The notes under the pieces: generated by a model
The model's input: only the letters and a program-made list of their open reading frames with translations
What the model was told of the DNA's origin: nothing
Database searches by the model: none
Made by a program: the position numbers and the translations under genes
NCBI RefSeq assembly: GCF_000350525.1
Contig: NZ_AOCN01000026.1
Coordinates: 134,770 to 198,769, forward strand
DNA: 64,000 nt
Reading direction: 5' to 3'
DNA from: Leucobacter salsicius M1-8
GTDB lineage: Bacteria; Actinomycetota; Actinomycetes; Actinomycetales; Microbacteriaceae
Part shown: in pieces, positions 35,533 through 45,875 of the stretch
Layout of the letters: every line of letters begins with the position of its first letter
Position numbering within the stretch: the first letter of the stretch is position 1

Positions 35533-36648
35533 ATGACGAACTCACGCACCCGGGCGCTCAGCGACGCTGGCGTTAGCATCTGGCTCGATGACCTCTCACG
35601 AGAGCGCATTGAATCGGGTAGCCTCGCCGCCGCCGTTGAGACGCTCAGCGTCGTCGGTGTCACCACGAACCCGACGATCTTTCAAAAGGCAATCGGAGCG
35701 GGCGTGGGCTACGGCCCCCGCATCGCCGAGTGCGCGAGTCGCGGGTTCGACGCAGAGGCGACGATTACGGAGCTCACGAGCACCGACGTCGCCGACGCGT
35801 GTGACGTGCTGCGGGGCGTCTACGACGCCACCGGCGGCCGTGATGGGCGCGTCTCCATCGAGGTAGAACCACACCTAGCCCGCGACACGGCGGGCACCGC
35901 CGCGCGCGCGCTGGAGTTGTGGTCCAAGGTCAACCGCGAGAACGCGATGATCAAGATCCCGGCCACCGTCGAGGGACTCGCCGCGATCACCGCGGCAACC
36001 GCGGCGGGTGTCAGCGTCAACATCACGCTGATCTTCAGCCTCGAGCGATACCGTCAGGTCATTAACGCCTACCTCACGGGCCTCGAGCAGGCGCGTGCGG
36101 CGGGGCTCGACCTGTCCAAGATTCACTCGGTCGCCTCGTTCTTCGTATCGCGCGTGGACACCGAGGTGGATGCCCGCCTCGAACGGATCGGTACCGCCGA
36201 GGCCCTCGAGCTCAAGGGCAAGGCGGGGCTCGCTAACGCCCGCCTCGCCTACGAGGTCTACGAGGAATCCTTCGCGAGCGAGCGCGCGCGCCACCTCGCT
36301 TCCCTCGGCGCGAATCGCCAGCGACCCCTCTGGGCCTCGACCGGGGTGAAGGATCCGGCGCTCCCGGACACCCTGTACGTCGCTGGTCTGGTCGCGCCGA
36401 ACGTGGTGAACACCATGCCCGAGGCCACGCTGCAGGCGGTCGCCGACCACGGCGACTTCGCAGATGCCACTGCGGCCGTCACCGGCGCGTACGCCGAATC
36501 AAACCAGGTGCTTAACGCCCTCGATGCGCTCGGCATTGATTACGCCGTGGTCACCGAGCTGCTCGAGATCGAGGGTCTGTCGAAGTTCGATGTCTCCTGG
36601 GACGAGCTCACCGCCACGGTTGAGGCGGCGCTGGAGGACCAAGCGTGA
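35533..36648 (+). CDS. tal: Transaldolase
   Basis: Transaldolase transfers a dihydroxyacetone unit between sedoheptulose 7-phosphate and glyceraldehyde 3-phosphate. The 371-residue product is the longer actinobacterial type. The Schiff-base lysine is Lys141 in MIKIPAT; other signatures are [14 protein letters not shown] (41-54), [11 protein letters not shown] and [16 protein letters not shown] 35533 has GAAGGAGG upstream. The stop overlaps the pgi GTG by 4 nt, so the two are coupled. Confidence 0.96.
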   Translation: MTNSRTRALSDAGVSIWLDDLSRERIESGSLAAAVETLSVVGVTTNPTIFQKAIGAGVGYGPRIAECASRGFDAEATITELTSTDVADACDVLRGVYDATGGRDGRVSIEVEPHLARDTAGTAARALELWSKVNRENAMIKIPATVEGLAAITAATAAGVSVNITLIFSLERYRQVINAYLTGLEQARAAGLDLSKIHSVASFFVSRVDTEVDARLERIGTAEALELKGKAGLANARLAYEVYEESFASERARHLASLGANRQRPLWASTGVKDPALPDTLYVAGLVAPNVVNTMPEATLQAVADHGDFADATAAVTGAYAESNQVLNALDALGIDYAVVTELLEIEGLSKFDVSWDELTATVEAALEDQA

Positions 36649-38300
36649 CCCACCTGAGGATTCACCTCTCCGACGGGGTGCTCGAGTCCTTCGCGTTCCG
36701 CGACGCCCTCGGCCGGTTGGTGAACGATGGCGTGGCAGGCCAGATCTTCGCCCAAAATCCCACGCTGTGGGGGCCCGCCGCCGAACCCGAGGCGCGGATG
36801 CGCCTGGGGTGGACCGACAGCGCGCCGGGTGCCCGGGCGCTGCTCCCCCAGATTGAGGCGCTCCGGCAAGCGTTTCTTGCGCGGGGCATCGACCGCTTCG
36901 TGCTGTGCGGCATGGGCGGTTCGAGCCTCGGCCCGGCCGTGATCGCACGCTGGGCGGGGGTCGAACTCACGATGCTCGATACGACCGACCCCGTCGCCGT
37001 ACAGCGGGCCACCGCCAGCGACCTCACCCGCACCGCAGTCGTCGTCAGCTCAAAGTCGGGCAGCACGATTGAGACGCGCAGCCACCTCGACACGTTCGAG
37101 CAGGCCTTCGAGGCGGCTGGTATCGCCCCCGAAGCACGAATCGTCATCGTCACCGACCCTGGCTCGCCGTTTGAGCAGGAGTCGCGAGACGCGGGCCGCC
37201 ACGTATTTCTCGCGGACCCCAACGTCGGGGGCAGGTTTTCAGTGCTCACCGCGTTTGGTCTCGTGCCCGCCGGGCTCGCCGGCGCCGATGTCGCGAGCCT
37301 CGTCGAGGCGGGCGACGCCGCCCGCGCCGAACTCGTCCCCGATGCCCCATCAAACCCGGCACTTCGGCTTGCCGCCGCGCTCTTCGCTGGCCTCCCCGAT
37401 CGGTTTGTGCTCGCCCTCGACGAGGCCCCCTCTGCACGCTGGGACCTCGGCCGTTGGGCTGAACAGCTCGTAGCCGAGTCGACGGGCAAGGAGGGCCTCG
37501 GTATCCTGCCGATCGCGCTCCCGTCAGACGCTCCCGAGTTCTCGCGGGTTCCCGTCGCAGCCATCACGGCGCGCGTCGCCGGGCCCGGGGCCGACCTGGG
37601 CATTGACCCAGGTGACTCCGAGGGATCCGGATCCGGATCCGGATCGCGCGACATCACGGTCGCGGGCTCCCTGGGCGCGCAGTTTCTCGCGTGGGAGGTC
37701 GCCACCGCCGCGCTCGGGCGACTGATGGGCATTGACCCCTTCGATCAGCCCGACGTCGAATCCGCCAAGGTCGCCGCTCGCGCGGCGCTCGCCGAGTTGC
37801 AGGGGGCACCCGCGACACACGAGGGCCCCCGCACCGGCGCGGTCACTGTCGTCGAACAGCCCGCAGGCGCCACCGTCGAATCCGCCTCGGACATCGCGCG
37901 CACGCTGCGCGCCATGACGCCCGCGGCCGGTTATCTCGCGATCCAGGCCTATGTCGACCCCCAGGGGGCACTGCGCGCACCGCTTGAGCGCTTGCGGGCG
38001 AGCCTCGCCACGGCGCTGCAGGTGCCCGTATCTCTCGGCTACGGCCCGAGCTACCTCCACTCGGTGGGGCAGCTCCACAAGGGCGGACCAGCGCTCGGCG
38101 CCTTTCTCCAGATCACGAGCCCCGGTGATGCCGACCTCGCGATCGCGAAATCGGAGAGCAGCTTCGCCACGCTCATCGACGCTCAGGCCCGGGGCGATCG
38201 CGGGGTGCTCGTACAGCGCGGCAGGCCCGTCCTCGCGCTCGAGCTTGCGTCACAGGACGCGAGTGTAATCGAACAGCTGACTGCTGCGCTCACGGCGTAG
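36645..38300 (+). CDS. pgi: Glucose-6-phosphate isomerase
   Basis: Pgi interconverts glucose 6-phosphate and fructose 6-phosphate, joining glycolysis to the pentose phosphate pathway. The 551-residue product has the sugar-isomerase (SIS) features [10 protein letters not shown] and [12 protein letters not shown], and a C-terminal [19 protein letters not shown]. It resembles the type found in tal-pgi operons and tal-pgi fusions. An unusual flexible insert, four Gly-Ser repeats, is encoded by GGATCC units at 37623-37646. GTG 36645 is coupled to tal. A hairpin terminator follows. Confidence 0.94.
   Translation: MTHLRIHLSDGVLESFAFRDALGRLVNDGVAGQIFAQNPTLWGPAAEPEARMRLGWTDSAPGARALLPQIEALRQAFLARGIDRFVLCGMGGSSLGPAVIARWAGVELTMLDTTDPVAVQRATASDLTRTAVVVSSKSGSTIETRSHLDTFEQAFEAAGIAPEARIVIVTDPGSPFEQESRDAGRHVFLADPNVGGRFSVLTAFGLVPAGLAGADVASLVEAGDAARAELVPDAPSNPALRLAAALFAGLPDRFVLALDEAPSARWDLGRWAEQLVAESTGKEGLGILPIALPSDAPEFSRVPVAAITARVAGPGADLGIDPGDSEGSGSGSGSRDITVAGSLGAQFLAWEVATAALGRLMGIDPFDQPDVESAKVAARAALAELQGAPATHEGPRTGAVTVVEQPAGATVESASDIARTLRAMTPAAGYLAIQAYVDPQGALRAPLERLRASLATALQVPVSLGYGPSYLHSVGQLHKGGPALGAFLQITSPGDADLAIAKSESSFATLIDAQARGDRGVLVQRGRPVLALELASQDASVIEQLTAALTA
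37623..37646 (+). repeat. Tandem hexamer (GGATCC)3-GGATCG inside pgi
   Basis: Four in-frame six-base units encode Gly-Ser four times in a predicted surface loop of glucose-6-phosphate isomerase. Three overlapping copies of the decamer GATCCGGATC result. A direct repeat of this kind can expand or contract by slippage without changing frame. Confidence 0.9.
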
Positions 38301-38315
38301 CATCTGGACACAGCA

Positions 38316-38346
38316 AAGCGGGCGAGACCAATGGTCTCGCCCGCTT
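38316..38346. terminator. Shared terminator of pgi and rbpA
   Basis: A 15-bp perfect inverted repeat (38316-38330 with 38332-38346) is followed on the plus strand by CGTTGTTT. It lies between the convergent pgi and rbpA genes. Confidence 0.88.
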
Positions 38347-38366
38347 CGTTGTTTCGGTGTGTCCCG

Positions 38367-38732
38367 TTACGCCTTGCTGCGTGCGGTGCCGCGGCGGGCA
38401 CGAAGCTTGTCGAGGGCCGCGTCGAGGAGCTCGACGGCTTCCTCTTCGGTGCGACGCTCCTTGACGTACGCCAGGTGCGTCTTGAACGGCTCGTTCTTGA
38501 GCACCTGCGGCGGGTTCGCCTGGTCTCGCCCAGCGGGGAGACCCGAAGTCGGGCTATCGATCTGCTCGGGGATGTCCTCAACGGCCACATCAGCCGCGAA
38601 GTATCGCACCGTCTCGTTACCGAGGGCGTCCCAATACGAAATCTGCGTACGCTCAGCGCGTGCGCCGTGATCCTGTTCGCCCATGGGGCCTGATCCGACG
38701 CGTGCGCCGCGAATGGCGTTACTGCCTGCCAC
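38367..38732 (-). CDS. rbpA: RNA polymerase-binding protein RbpA
   Basis: RbpA is an essential actinobacterial transcription activator that binds the principal sigma factor and RNA polymerase and stabilises the open complex. The 121-residue product contains the family region QISYWDALGNETVRYFAADV, then an acidic linker and the sigma-interacting C-terminal helix region (EEEAVELLDAALDKLRARR). The zinc-like cysteines of Streptomyces RbpA are absent, as in the mycobacterial form. GTG 38732 follows AAAGAAAGG; an internal ATG 16 codons later is less likely. It is convergent with pgi. Confidence 0.93.
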   Translation of the reverse strand: MAGSNAIRGARVGSGPMGEQDHGARAERTQISYWDALGNETVRYFAADVAVEDIPEQIDSPTSGLPAGRDQANPPQVLKNEPFKTHLAYVKERRTEEEAVELLDAALDKLRARRGTARSKA

Positions 38733-38756
38733 TTGAAACCTTTCTTTCGAGTGCGA

Positions 38757-38795
38757 ACGTGTGCTCCGCCGCCGAGTCGGCAGCGGAGCACACGT
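38757..38795 (-). terminator. secG terminator
   Basis: Outer 13-bp arms (38757-38769 with 38783-38795) and an inner 5-bp stem GCCGA/TCGGC form a long hairpin with one C-A mismatch. It begins 8 nt beyond the secG stop, and separates secG from rbpA. Confidence 0.85.
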
Positions 38796-38803
38796 GATGA
38801 CGC

Positions 38804-39052
38804 TTAAACGACCGAGAACCGATCGAGCAATCCAAGGCCCACAATCGACGTGACCCATACGATGGAGACGACGACCGTGATCCGGTTCAGGTTGCGCTCG
38901 GCAACACCTGAGGAGCCGAGGCTCGAGGTGACACCGCCGCCGAACATATCGGACATGCCGCCGCCCTTACCCTTGTGGAGCAGGATAAACAGCGTCAACA
39001 GAAGACTCGTCAGCACGAGGATGACGATCAGAGCGATCTTTAGAATGAGCAC
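38804..39052 (-). CDS. secG: SecG protein-export membrane subunit
   Basis: SecG is the small accessory subunit of the SecYEG translocon. The 82-residue product has two hydrophobic segments (about 2-22 and 55-75) joined by a Gly-rich cytoplasmic loop HKGKGGGMSDMFGGG, the standard SecG signature. GTG 39052 is preceded by AAAGG. It follows tpiA in the order usual for actinobacteria but has its own promoter (TATACT at 39103-39098), so it can be made without the glycolytic genes. Confidence 0.93.
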   Translation of the reverse strand: MLILKIALIVILVLTSLLLTLFILLHKGKGGGMSDMFGGGVTSSLGSSGVAERNLNRITVVVSIVWVTSIVGLGLLDRFSVV

Positions 39053-39097
39053 GCGAGTGACCTTTCACGGGTTGCGGGCGTGGAAAACCTACGCCCC

Positions 39098-39103
39098 AGT
39101 ATA
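39098..39103 (-). promoter_or_regulatory. secG promoter -10 box
   Basis: TATACT read on the minus strand (39103-39098) is a near-consensus -10, leaving a leader of about 38 nt before secG. It lies just after the tpiA stop. Confidence 0.55.
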
Positions 39104-39113
39104 GTCGGGCTAG

Positions 39114-39959
39114 TTAGGCGCCCGTGACGTGCTTACGAAATTGGATAATCCGCGAGAATTCGTCGGATTTGAGGCTTGCCCCACCGACGAGCGCGCCGTC
39201 GACGTTGGGCTGCGACATGAAGCCAGCAATGTTCTGGCTCGACACCGATCCGCCATAGAGGATGCGGGTCGCCGCGGCACGATCGTCACCCACGACGTCG
39301 CGCAGCGCCTCGCGCAGGCTCGCTGCGACGGCTTCGGCCTGTTCGGCCGATGCAGCCTGACCGCTGCCAATCGCCCAGACCGGCTCGTAGGCAACAACGA
39401 ACTCGGCGCCCTCGGGTAGCTGCGCAACCGCCGCGAGCATTTGCGCGAGCGGGATCGCGGCGGGGCCGTGCTCCTCAAGATCAGCCGCGGTTTCACCCAC
39501 GCAAATCATCGGCACGATACCGGCACCGTGAGCCGCAGCCGCCTTCGCTCCGACCAGCTCGTCGCCCTCGGCGTGACCCTGGCGGCGCTCGGAGTGGCCC
39601 ACCAGCGCGTACTGCACGCCCAGCTTGGCGAGCATGGCCGCCGAGATGTCACCCGTGAACGCACCAGCGGCCTCGGGTGACAGATCCTGAGCGCCGAGCA
39701 CGATCGGTAGCTTGTCTGCGGTCAGCAGTGTCTGCACCGAACGCAGATCGGTGAAGGGGGGAAAGACTGCGACTTCGACGTCGGTGTAGTCGTGACGAGC
39801 GTCCTTCAACGACCACGAAAGCTTCTGCACGAGCGCGATGGCCTGCAGATGGTCGAGATTCATCTTCCAGTTGCCCGCGATCAGCGGGGTCCGCTGCACG
39901 AAGGGCAGCGGTGCGCGCCCGGCAGCGGCCGTCTCTACGGTGTTCTGTGCGTCGTTCAT
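39114..39959 (-). CDS. tpiA: Triosephosphate isomerase
   Basis: TpiA interconverts dihydroxyacetone phosphate and glyceraldehyde 3-phosphate. The 281-residue (beta/alpha)8 barrel carries Asn30 and Lys32 in AGNWKMN, His122 in VGHSERR, and the catalytic Glu192 in YEPVWAIG; the phosphate loop GGSVSSQN is present. An N-terminal extension of about 23 residues precedes the core. ATG 39959 overlaps the pgk stop by 4 nt. The active site is complete. Confidence 0.96.
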   Translation of the reverse strand: MNDAQNTVETAAAGRAPLPFVQRTPLIAGNWKMNLDHLQAIALVQKLSWSLKDARHDYTDVEVAVFPPFTDLRSVQTLLTADKLPIVLGAQDLSPEAAGAFTGDISAAMLAKLGVQYALVGHSERRQGHAEGDELVGAKAAAAHGAGIVPMICVGETAADLEEHGPAAIPLAQMLAAVAQLPEGAEFVVAYEPVWAIGSGQAASAEQAEAVAASLREALRDVVGDDRAAATRILYGGSVSSQNIAGFMSQPNVDGALVGGASLKSDEFSRIIQFRKHVTGA

Positions 39960-41158
39960 ACGAGCACCTCCAATCCTGGCAGCTGCTTGCCCTCGAGGAA
40001 TTCGAGGCTGGCGCCGCCGCCGGTAGAAATGTGGCCGAAGTCGGTGTCGGCAAATCCGAGCGCGCGCACCGCGGCGGCCGAATCTCCGCCGCCCACCACG
40101 GTGAACCCTGCGGTGTCAGTGAGCGCCTGGGCGACCGTGCGGGTGCCCTCGGCGAAGGCGGCCATCTCGAACACGCCCATGGGCCCGTTCCAGAAGACCG
40201 TGGCCGATTCGCGGATCACGCGGGCAAACTCTGCGGCCGAGTCGGGTCCAATGTCGAGCCCTATGGCGGCCGCACCGAAGCTGCTGCGGCCAATGGCGTC
40301 TGCCGCCACGGTCTCGTGTGCCGCGTCCGCGGCGAAAGCCTCGGCAACGATGACGTCGGTCGGCAGCACGATGCGCACTCCGCGGCGCTCAGCCTCGGCG
40401 AGGTAACCACGCACCGTGTCCAGCTGATCCTTCTCGAGCAGGCTCGAGGCAACGTCGTGCCCCTGCGCCGCGAGAAAAGTGAACAGCATGCCGCCACCGA
40501 TGAGCAGCGTATCCACGCGCTCGATCAGGTGTGAGATCACGCCGAGCTTGTCCGAGACCTTCGATCCCCCGAGCACGACCGCGTACGGACGCTCGGCGCG
40601 ATCGGTGAGGCGCTCAAGGACCTCTAGCTCCGCCGCGACCAGCCGGCCGGCCGCGCTGGGCAACACGCCCGCGAGTTCAGTAACGCTCGCCTGCCGGCGG
40701 TGCACCACGCCGAAGCCGTCAGAGACAAACGCGTCAGCGTGCGCGGCCAACTGCTGCGCAAACGCGAGCCGCTCGCCCGCATCCTTGCTGGTCTCGCCCG
40801 GGTTAAATCGCAGGTTCTCCAGCAGCACGATGTCGCCGTCACCCAGACCGGTCACGGCTGCATCTGCGTCGGCACCCACGGTCTGCGCAACAAATGCGAC
40901 CGGGGTTTCCAGCAGCTCCGCCATGCGCGCCGCTACGGGGCGCAACGAGAAACGCTCCTCGGGTTCGCCCTTGGGGCGTCCCAGGTGGCTGATCAGGACC
41001 ACGCGGGCACCGGCGTCACGCAGTTCCCGGATCGTGGTGAGCGAGGCGCGAATGCGGCCATCGTCGGTGATGACGCCTTCGGAAAGCGGGACGTTGAGAT
41101 CGCAGCGGACGATAACGGTCCGTGAACGAAGCGAGCCCAGTGATTCAATAGTGCGCAT
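39956..41158 (-). CDS. pgk: Phosphoglycerate kinase
   Basis: Pgk makes ATP from 1,3-bisphosphoglycerate. The 400-residue product has the N-domain [14 protein letters not shown] and [11 protein letters not shown], the hinge region with [10 protein letters not shown], and the C-domain nucleotide motif GGGDSAAAV. The length is normal. ATG 41158 starts a pgk-tpiA operon. The gene usually found directly upstream in actinobacteria, gap, is missing; sodA lies there instead, behind its own terminator. Confidence 0.96.
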   Translation of the reverse strand: MRTIESLGSLRSRTVIVRCDLNVPLSEGVITDDGRIRASLTTIRELRDAGARVVLISHLGRPKGEPEERFSLRPVAARMAELLETPVAFVAQTVGADADAAVTGLGDGDIVLLENLRFNPGETSKDAGERLAFAQQLAAHADAFVSDGFGVVHRRQASVTELAGVLPSAAGRLVAAELEVLERLTDRAERPYAVVLGGSKVSDKLGVISHLIERVDTLLIGGGMLFTFLAAQGHDVASSLLEKDQLDTVRGYLAEAERRGVRIVLPTDVIVAEAFAADAAHETVAADAIGRSSFGAAAIGLDIGPDSAAEFARVIRESATVFWNGPMGVFEMAAFAEGTRTVAQALTDTAGFTVVGGGDSAAAVRALGFADTDFGHISTGGGASLEFLEGKQLPGLEVLV

Positions 41159-41196
41159 GCGGTGCGTGGTTCCTTCAGGTTGCCAGAATGAAAGCG

Positions 41197-41227
41197 CCCC
41201 GTGGCCCGCGAATCGCGGGCCACGGGG
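41197..41227 (-). terminator. sodA terminator
   Basis: A 15-bp perfect stem (41197-41211 with 41213-41227) is followed on the minus strand by CGCTTTCATT. It starts 13 nt after the sodA stop and ends 39 nt before the pgk start, so pgk needs its own promoter in that short gap. Confidence 0.88.
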
Positions 41228-41239
41228 TGATTGGTCGAG

Positions 41240-41857
41240 TTAGATCAGACCCGGGGTCTGGGTGCGGGCCGCCTCGAAACGCTTGGCAACGTCCTGCCAG
41301 TTCGCCAGGTTCCAGAACGCCTTCACGTAGTCAGCGCGCACGTTGAGGTAGTCGAGGTAGTACGCGTGCTCCCACACGTCGAGCATGAGCAACGGCACGG
41401 TGCCAGCCGGCAGGTTGCCCTGCTGATCGAAGAGCTGCACAACGTTGGCGCGCTGTCCCAGTGCGTCCCATGCGAGCACCGACCAGCCGGAGCCCTGAAC
41501 GCCCATGGCGGTAGCCGTGAACTGTGCCTGGAACTTCTCAAACGAGCCAAAGTACTCGTCGATCGCTGCCGCGAGCTCACCTTCGGGGCGGTCGCCACCC
41601 TCGGGCGACATGTTGTTCCAGAAGATCGTGTGGTTGACGTGACCGCCAACGTTGAAGGCGAGATCCTTCTCCAGCTTGTTGACGTTCGCCAGGTTGCCCG
41701 AATCGCGGGCCTCGGCGAGCGACTCGAGCGCAGCGTTTGCGCCCGTCACGTATGCCTGGTGGTGCTTGCTGTGGTGCAGCTCCATGATCTTGCCGCTAAT
41801 GTGCGGCTCGAGTGCCGAGTAATCGTAGGGAAGCTCAGGAAGTGAGTAGGCAGCCAT
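41240..41857 (-). CDS. sodA: Superoxide dismutase, Fe/Mn family
   Basis: A cytosolic superoxide dismutase, 205 residues. The four metal ligands are His28 (in MELHHSKHH), His76 (NHTIFW), Asp160 and His164 (DVWEHAYY). The region [11 protein letters not shown] and the His/Gln pattern favour manganese or cambialistic use, but the metal cannot be settled by eye. ATG 41857 ([18 protein letters not shown]) follows TTGGAGGG. TAGACT at 41903-41898 is the probable -10. It is a single-gene unit lying where gap would be expected between whiA and pgk. Confidence 0.95.
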   Translation of the reverse strand: MAAYSLPELPYDYSALEPHISGKIMELHHSKHHQAYVTGANAALESLAEARDSGNLANVNKLEKDLAFNVGGHVNHTIFWNNMSPEGGDRPEGELAAAIDEYFGSFEKFQAQFTATAMGVQGSGWSVLAWDALGQRANVVQLFDQQGNLPAGTVPLLMLDVWEHAYYLDYLNVRADYVKAFWNLANWQDVAKRFEAARTQTPGLI

Positions 41858-41897
41858 GTGGGCCCTCCAATTCGAGTGGCGAACGGTTATCATCCCT

Positions 41898-41903
41898 AGT
41901 CTA
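41898..41903 (-). promoter_or_regulatory. sodA promoter -10 box
   Basis: TAGACT on the minus strand (41903-41898), within the palindrome CCTAGTCTAGG (41895-41905), gives a leader of about 35 nt before sodA. Confidence 0.5.
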
Positions 41904-41920
41904 GGCCCCCAACGACACGA

Positions 41921-41967
41921 ACGCCGGGGGCCCGCCGTCGATTTCTCGAAGGGCGGACCCCCGGCGT
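41921..41967 (-). terminator. whiA terminator
   Basis: Arms of 10 and 5 bp pair around one mismatch (41921-41936 with 41952-41967) and a 15-nt loop. It lies 25 nt after the whiA stop and upstream of the sodA promoter. Confidence 0.8.
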
Positions 41968-41992
41968 ACGGGGTACTGCTGAATTAACCGAA

Positions 41993-42967
41993 TTAATCGA
42001 TCATGTCGGGCAGGCTGGCTTCTGTCCCGGGGAGGCCGCGAGTCTCGGCTTCCTTGTCTGCCATCGCCAGCAGACGCCGGATCCGGCCCGCAATTGCGTC
42101 CTTCGTGAGCGGCGGTTCAGCGCGTGCACCGAGGTCATCGAGGCTTGATTCGCGGTGCGCAAGGCGCAGGGTGCCGGCGTACTTCAGGTGCTCGGGCACA
42201 CCATCGCCCAGAATCTCGAGGGCGCGCTCGACCCGAGCACACGCGGCGACCGAAGCCTGCGCCGAGCGGCGCAGGTTGGCGTCATCAAAGTTCACGAGGC
42301 GGTTGGCGGTCGCACGAGTCTCGCGGGCGCGCTTGAGCTCCTCCCAGCGGGCGCGAGCATCCTCGGCCCCCATGACGCCGAGCATCAGCCCGATCGCGTC
42401 AGTGTCGCGCACGATCACGCGGTTCTGACCACGGATCTCACGGCTCTTCGCATCGACACCCAGGCGGCTAGCGGCGCCCACGAGGGCCATCGCGACCTCG
42501 CTCGTCGGGCACGCGAGCTCGAGGCTCGCCGAGCGGCCAGGAGCGGTGAGGCTGCCGCGGGCGAGAAACGCGCCGCGCAGAATGGCAGCAAGCTCGGGCT
42601 GAGCGCCCGTAGTGAGGCGGTTCGGCAAACCGCGGATCTGACGACGACGCTGGTCGAGCAGACCAAGCTGGCGGGCGAGCGTCTCGCCATCGATCACGCG
42701 TACGAGGAACTGCGGGGCACCGGGACGAGTCGTCGAGGGCGGCAACTGCTTTGCATCAGAGCGAACGCCATAGAGCTCTGCGAGGTCCTTGCGCACGCGC
42801 TGAACGATCTGAGGCGTGTGGAGCTCGACCTCAAGGGCAATGCGGCCCGAGATCGAGTGCAGACCGCCCGCTACCCGCAATACGGTCGCAACCTCGGCCA
42901 TGCGCTCTGCGGTGCGCTGCACCGGAACACGAACGAGTTCGTTCTTAACCTCGGGGGTAGACAGCAC
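41993..42967 (-). CDS. whiA: WhiA, sporulation/cell-division regulator
   Basis: WhiA combines a degenerate LAGLIDADG homing-endonuclease fold with a C-terminal helix-turn-helix. In Streptomyces it activates division genes with WhiB, and in non-sporulating Gram-positives it affects division. The 324-residue product has the N-terminal TPEVKNELVRV, central ILRGAFLARGSLTAPG (degenerate LAGLIDADG) and the C-terminal HTH ending GRIRRLLAMADKEAE. GTG 42967 follows GAGAGGA. It lies 59 nt after rapZ. The yvcK-like gene usually placed between them is absent. Confidence 0.94.
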   Translation of the reverse strand: MLSTPEVKNELVRVPVQRTAERMAEVATVLRVAGGLHSISGRIALEVELHTPQIVQRVRKDLAELYGVRSDAKQLPPSTTRPGAPQFLVRVIDGETLARQLGLLDQRRRQIRGLPNRLTTGAQPELAAILRGAFLARGSLTAPGRSASLELACPTSEVAMALVGAASRLGVDAKSREIRGQNRVIVRDTDAIGLMLGVMGAEDARARWEELKRARETRATANRLVNFDDANLRRSAQASVAACARVERALEILGDGVPEHLKYAGTLRLAHRESSLDDLGARAEPPLTKDAIAGRIRRLLAMADKEAETRGLPGTEASLPDMID

Positions 42968-43026
42968 GAATAGGGATCCTCTCAAACAGGAAGGCGAAAA
43001 AGAAACGGCGCGGGCGTGAGCGCGTC

Positions 43027-43905
43027 TTATTCGCGACCGAGGTCGCGATGGCGCAGACTCACACTGACGCCCGGAAGCCCGGCGAGGCGATCCGCGAGTT
43101 CGCGGGCCGTCGCCACCGAACGGTGCTTACCGCCGGTACAGCCGACTGCGAGCGACGCATGCCTCTTGTTCTCGCGCTGAAATCCCGCGAGGACAGGCGT
43201 GAGCGCCGCGACGTAGTGGTCGAGGAACTCTGCCGCGCCATCGCGACTGAGTACATAGTCTTTTACCTCGGCATCAACGCCGGTTAGGGCCCGAAGGTCG
43301 GGCTCCCAGAAAGGATTGGGAAGGAAACGCATGTCCACCATCAGATCGACATCCGTGGGGGTGCCGTACTTAAAGCCAAAGCTCACAATCGAGAGCTGCA
43401 GCCCGGGCGTATCTGCGTCTGAGAAGAGCTCGCGCGTCGCGGTCGACAGGTCGTGCACGTTGTAGCGCGAGGTGTCGATGACCACGTCGCTCGAGGCGCG
43501 CAGCTCTTGCAGCCGCTCGCGCTCGAGGCGGATTCCCTCGAGGAGGCTGCCCGACTCGCCTTGCAGCGGGTGGGGCCTGCGCACCGCTTCATAGCGGCGC
43601 ACAAGGATTTCGTCGGTGGCGTCGAGGAACACGACACGAACCGTAGCCGATTCCCGCAGCTGCGAGACCGTCTCTTGAATATCAGCGAAGAGGTCACGGC
43701 CACGCACGTCAACGACCGCGACGATACGAGGCAGGGCACCGCCCGACCGGTCCGCCATGTCGGCGAGGGTCTTGAGCATGGCGAGTGGCAGGTTATCGAC
43801 CACGTACCAGCCGAGGTCTTCAAGGGTGTTGGCGACGGTACTGCGACCGGCACCAGACATGCCGGTGACAATGAGAATCTCCTGTTTTGAGACCGACTCG
43901 TTCAC
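43027..43905 (-). CDS. rapZ: RapZ-family nucleotide-binding protein
   Basis: A 292-residue RapZ/YvcJ P-loop protein that binds nucleotides. In E. coli RapZ adapts small-RNA decay for cell-wall precursor control; in Gram-positives the role is less clear. It has Walker A GMSGAGRS (15-22), the central VVDVRGRDLF, the RERLQELRASSDVVIDTS region and the C-terminal AVGCTGGKHRSVATARELA. GTG 43905 overlaps the uvrC stop by 4 nt. The uvrA-uvrC-rapZ-whiA order is conserved in actinobacteria. Confidence 0.94.
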   Translation of the reverse strand: MNESVSKQEILIVTGMSGAGRSTVANTLEDLGWYVVDNLPLAMLKTLADMADRSGGALPRIVAVVDVRGRDLFADIQETVSQLRESATVRVVFLDATDEILVRRYEAVRRPHPLQGESGSLLEGIRLERERLQELRASSDVVIDTSRYNVHDLSTATRELFSDADTPGLQLSIVSFGFKYGTPTDVDLMVDMRFLPNPFWEPDLRALTGVDAEVKDYVLSRDGAAEFLDHYVAALTPVLAGFQRENKRHASLAVGCTGGKHRSVATARELADRLAGLPGVSVSLRHRDLGRE

Positions 43906-45875
43906 ACAGCACCTCCCTCGTTCGTTTCGCTTGATTCATCAATCTTAGCGTCAGCCGCGCCCTCGTGTGGGCCGCTCGCACTCAGGTGGCTAAGAACTGC
44001 ATCTGCAAGCGCTCCGCCCAGCCCCGGAACGGAGCCCAATTCTTCGCGCGAAGCAGCGCGCAACCGAGCCACGGAGCCAAAGTGCTTGAGCAGGGCTGTG
44101 ACGCGCTTCGGGCCCAGGCCGGGAACCTCCGAGAGCTGACTGGTGATCGCGGTGCTGCGCCGCTGACGCTGAAACGTGATCGCGAACCTGTGAGCTTCGT
44201 CGCGCACGCGCTGCACCAGAAACAGCGCCTCGCTGGTGCGCGGCAAGATCACCGGGAAGTCGTCGTCGGGCAACCACACCTCTTCAAGGCGCTTGGCGAT
44301 GCCGCACAGCGCCACATCATCGATGCCCGCCTCGGCCAGCGCCCGTGCCGCGGCCTTCACCTGCGGCTCACCGCCGTCAACGATCAGCAGCTGCGGTCGA
44401 TCGCGGTAAATACCGGTGGGGGCCTCCCCCGCCGCCTGTGCCTGGTTCAGCTGCGCGGCCCGTCGCGAGACCACCTGGTAAATCGAGTCGGTATCGTCGG
44501 TCGTTTCTTCGATGCGATATTTGCGGTAGGCGCCCTTAGCAGGCAGCCCGTCCTCAAACACGACCAGCGACGCAACCACACCGGTGCCCTGCAGGTGCGA
44601 CACGTCAATACACTCAATGCGCAACGGCGGCTCGGGCATATCGAGCGCCTGCTGCAGCTCAGCGAGCGCATCAGTGCGGGCCGTTATGTCGGCCGCGCGC
44701 TTGAGCTTGTACCGGAGCAGGTGCTCCCCGGCGTTCAGCACGGCGCGCTGGAGCAGCTGCGCCTTATCGCCGCGCTCAGGAACGTGCACACTCACCTTGC
44801 CGCCGCGGGGCCGCTGCTCACTAAGTGCGGCCTCGAGCGCCGCATGGTTTTCGGGTTCCATCGGCACCATGATCTGGGCCGGGGGGACGCGATCGCCGTC
44901 ATAGGCCGACTGAATCACCTGCTCGAGCAACGAGGCGGGCGAATCATCGAGCTCAACATCGACGATCCAACTGCGTTCGCCCCGGATCCGGCCCCCGCGC
45001 ACAATAAACTGATGCGCGGCCGCCGCGAGTTCGTCAGATCGGAGCCCAAACACGTCAATGTTCACGTCATGCGCCAGCACGATCGCATTCTTCTCGAGGA
45101 CGTGTTCCACGGCGCTCGCCTGGTCGCGCAGCTTCGCCGCGTCCTCGTAGCGCTGCTCGGCGGCCGCATCGCGCATGCTGCGCTGCAGGGCGCGCAGGTG
45201 GCGCTGGTCACCGCCGTTGAGAAATTCGACCAGATCATTGACGCGAGCGCGATGCTCCTCGATGGTGGTCAGCTGCGAGCACGGCCCCGCACACCGGCCG
45301 ATCTGGCCGGCGAGGCAGGGCTTGCCCGAACGCATCGCACGCTTGTAGTCAGCGTCGTTGCAGGTGCGAATCGGAAACGCTTCCTGCAGCAGCGTGGTCG
45401 TTTCCTTGAGCGCCCACACTTTGGGGTACGGGCCGAAGTACCGCGCACCGCGAATCTTCTCATTGCGGGTAATAATCAGCCGGGGCGCGTCCTCGCGCAG
45501 GGTCACCGCGAGGTACGGGTAGGTCTTGTCGTCCTTGAACTGGACGTTAAAGGGCGGCTTGAACTCCGTGATCCAGGTGTGCTCGAGCACGAGCGACTCG
45601 GTGTCGGTCGCGACGACGGTCCAGTCGACGCGAGCCGCGAGCGCCAGCATGCGCTGCGTGCGCGGTTGCAGCGCATGCAGCGGCTGAAAGTAGTTCGACA
45701 GCCGGGCCCGCAGATTCTTAGCCTTACCGATGTACAGAACCCTGCCGTGCCGGTCGCTGAAGCGGTAGACGCCGGGGCTTACCGGAATCTCACCCTTGTC
45801 TGGGCGAAATTCGTGCCGTCGGTCGATCTGGCCGAACACCCCGGTGCTGGGCTCGGTGACTGCATCGGAGCTCAC
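43902..45875 (-). CDS. uvrC: UvrC, excinuclease ABC subunit C
   Basis: UvrC makes both incisions in nucleotide excision repair. The 657-residue product has the N-terminal GIY-YIG domain (about 30-110: PGVYRFSD then [18 protein letters not shown]), a Cys cluster [20 protein letters not shown]-type, the UVR helical hairpin, the RNase H-like endonuclease domain ([30 protein letters not shown]) and a C-terminal (HhH)2 region ([18 protein letters not shown]). It is coupled to uvrA and rapZ by 4-nt overlaps on both sides. Confidence 0.96.
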   Translation of the reverse strand: MSSDAVTEPSTGVFGQIDRRHEFRPDKGEIPVSPGVYRFSDRHGRVLYIGKAKNLRARLSNYFQPLHALQPRTQRMLALAARVDWTVVATDTESLVLEHTWITEFKPPFNVQFKDDKTYPYLAVTLREDAPRLIITRNEKIRGARYFGPYPKVWALKETTTLLQEAFPIRTCNDADYKRAMRSGKPCLAGQIGRCAGPCSQLTTIEEHRARVNDLVEFLNGGDQRHLRALQRSMRDAAAEQRYEDAAKLRDQASAVEHVLEKNAIVLAHDVNIDVFGLRSDELAAAAHQFIVRGGRIRGERSWIVDVELDDSPASLLEQVIQSAYDGDRVPPAQIMVPMEPENHAALEAALSEQRPRGGKVSVHVPERGDKAQLLQRAVLNAGEHLLRYKLKRAADITARTDALAELQQALDMPEPPLRIECIDVSHLQGTGVVASLVVFEDGLPAKGAYRKYRIEETTDDTDSIYQVVSRRAAQLNQAQAAGEAPTGIYRDRPQLLIVDGGEPQVKAAARALAEAGIDDVALCGIAKRLEEVWLPDDDFPVILPRTSEALFLVQRVRDEAHRFAITFQRQRRSTAITSQLSEVPGLGPKRVTALLKHFGSVARLRAASREELGSVPGLGGALADAVLSHLSASGPHEGAADAKIDESSETNEGGAV

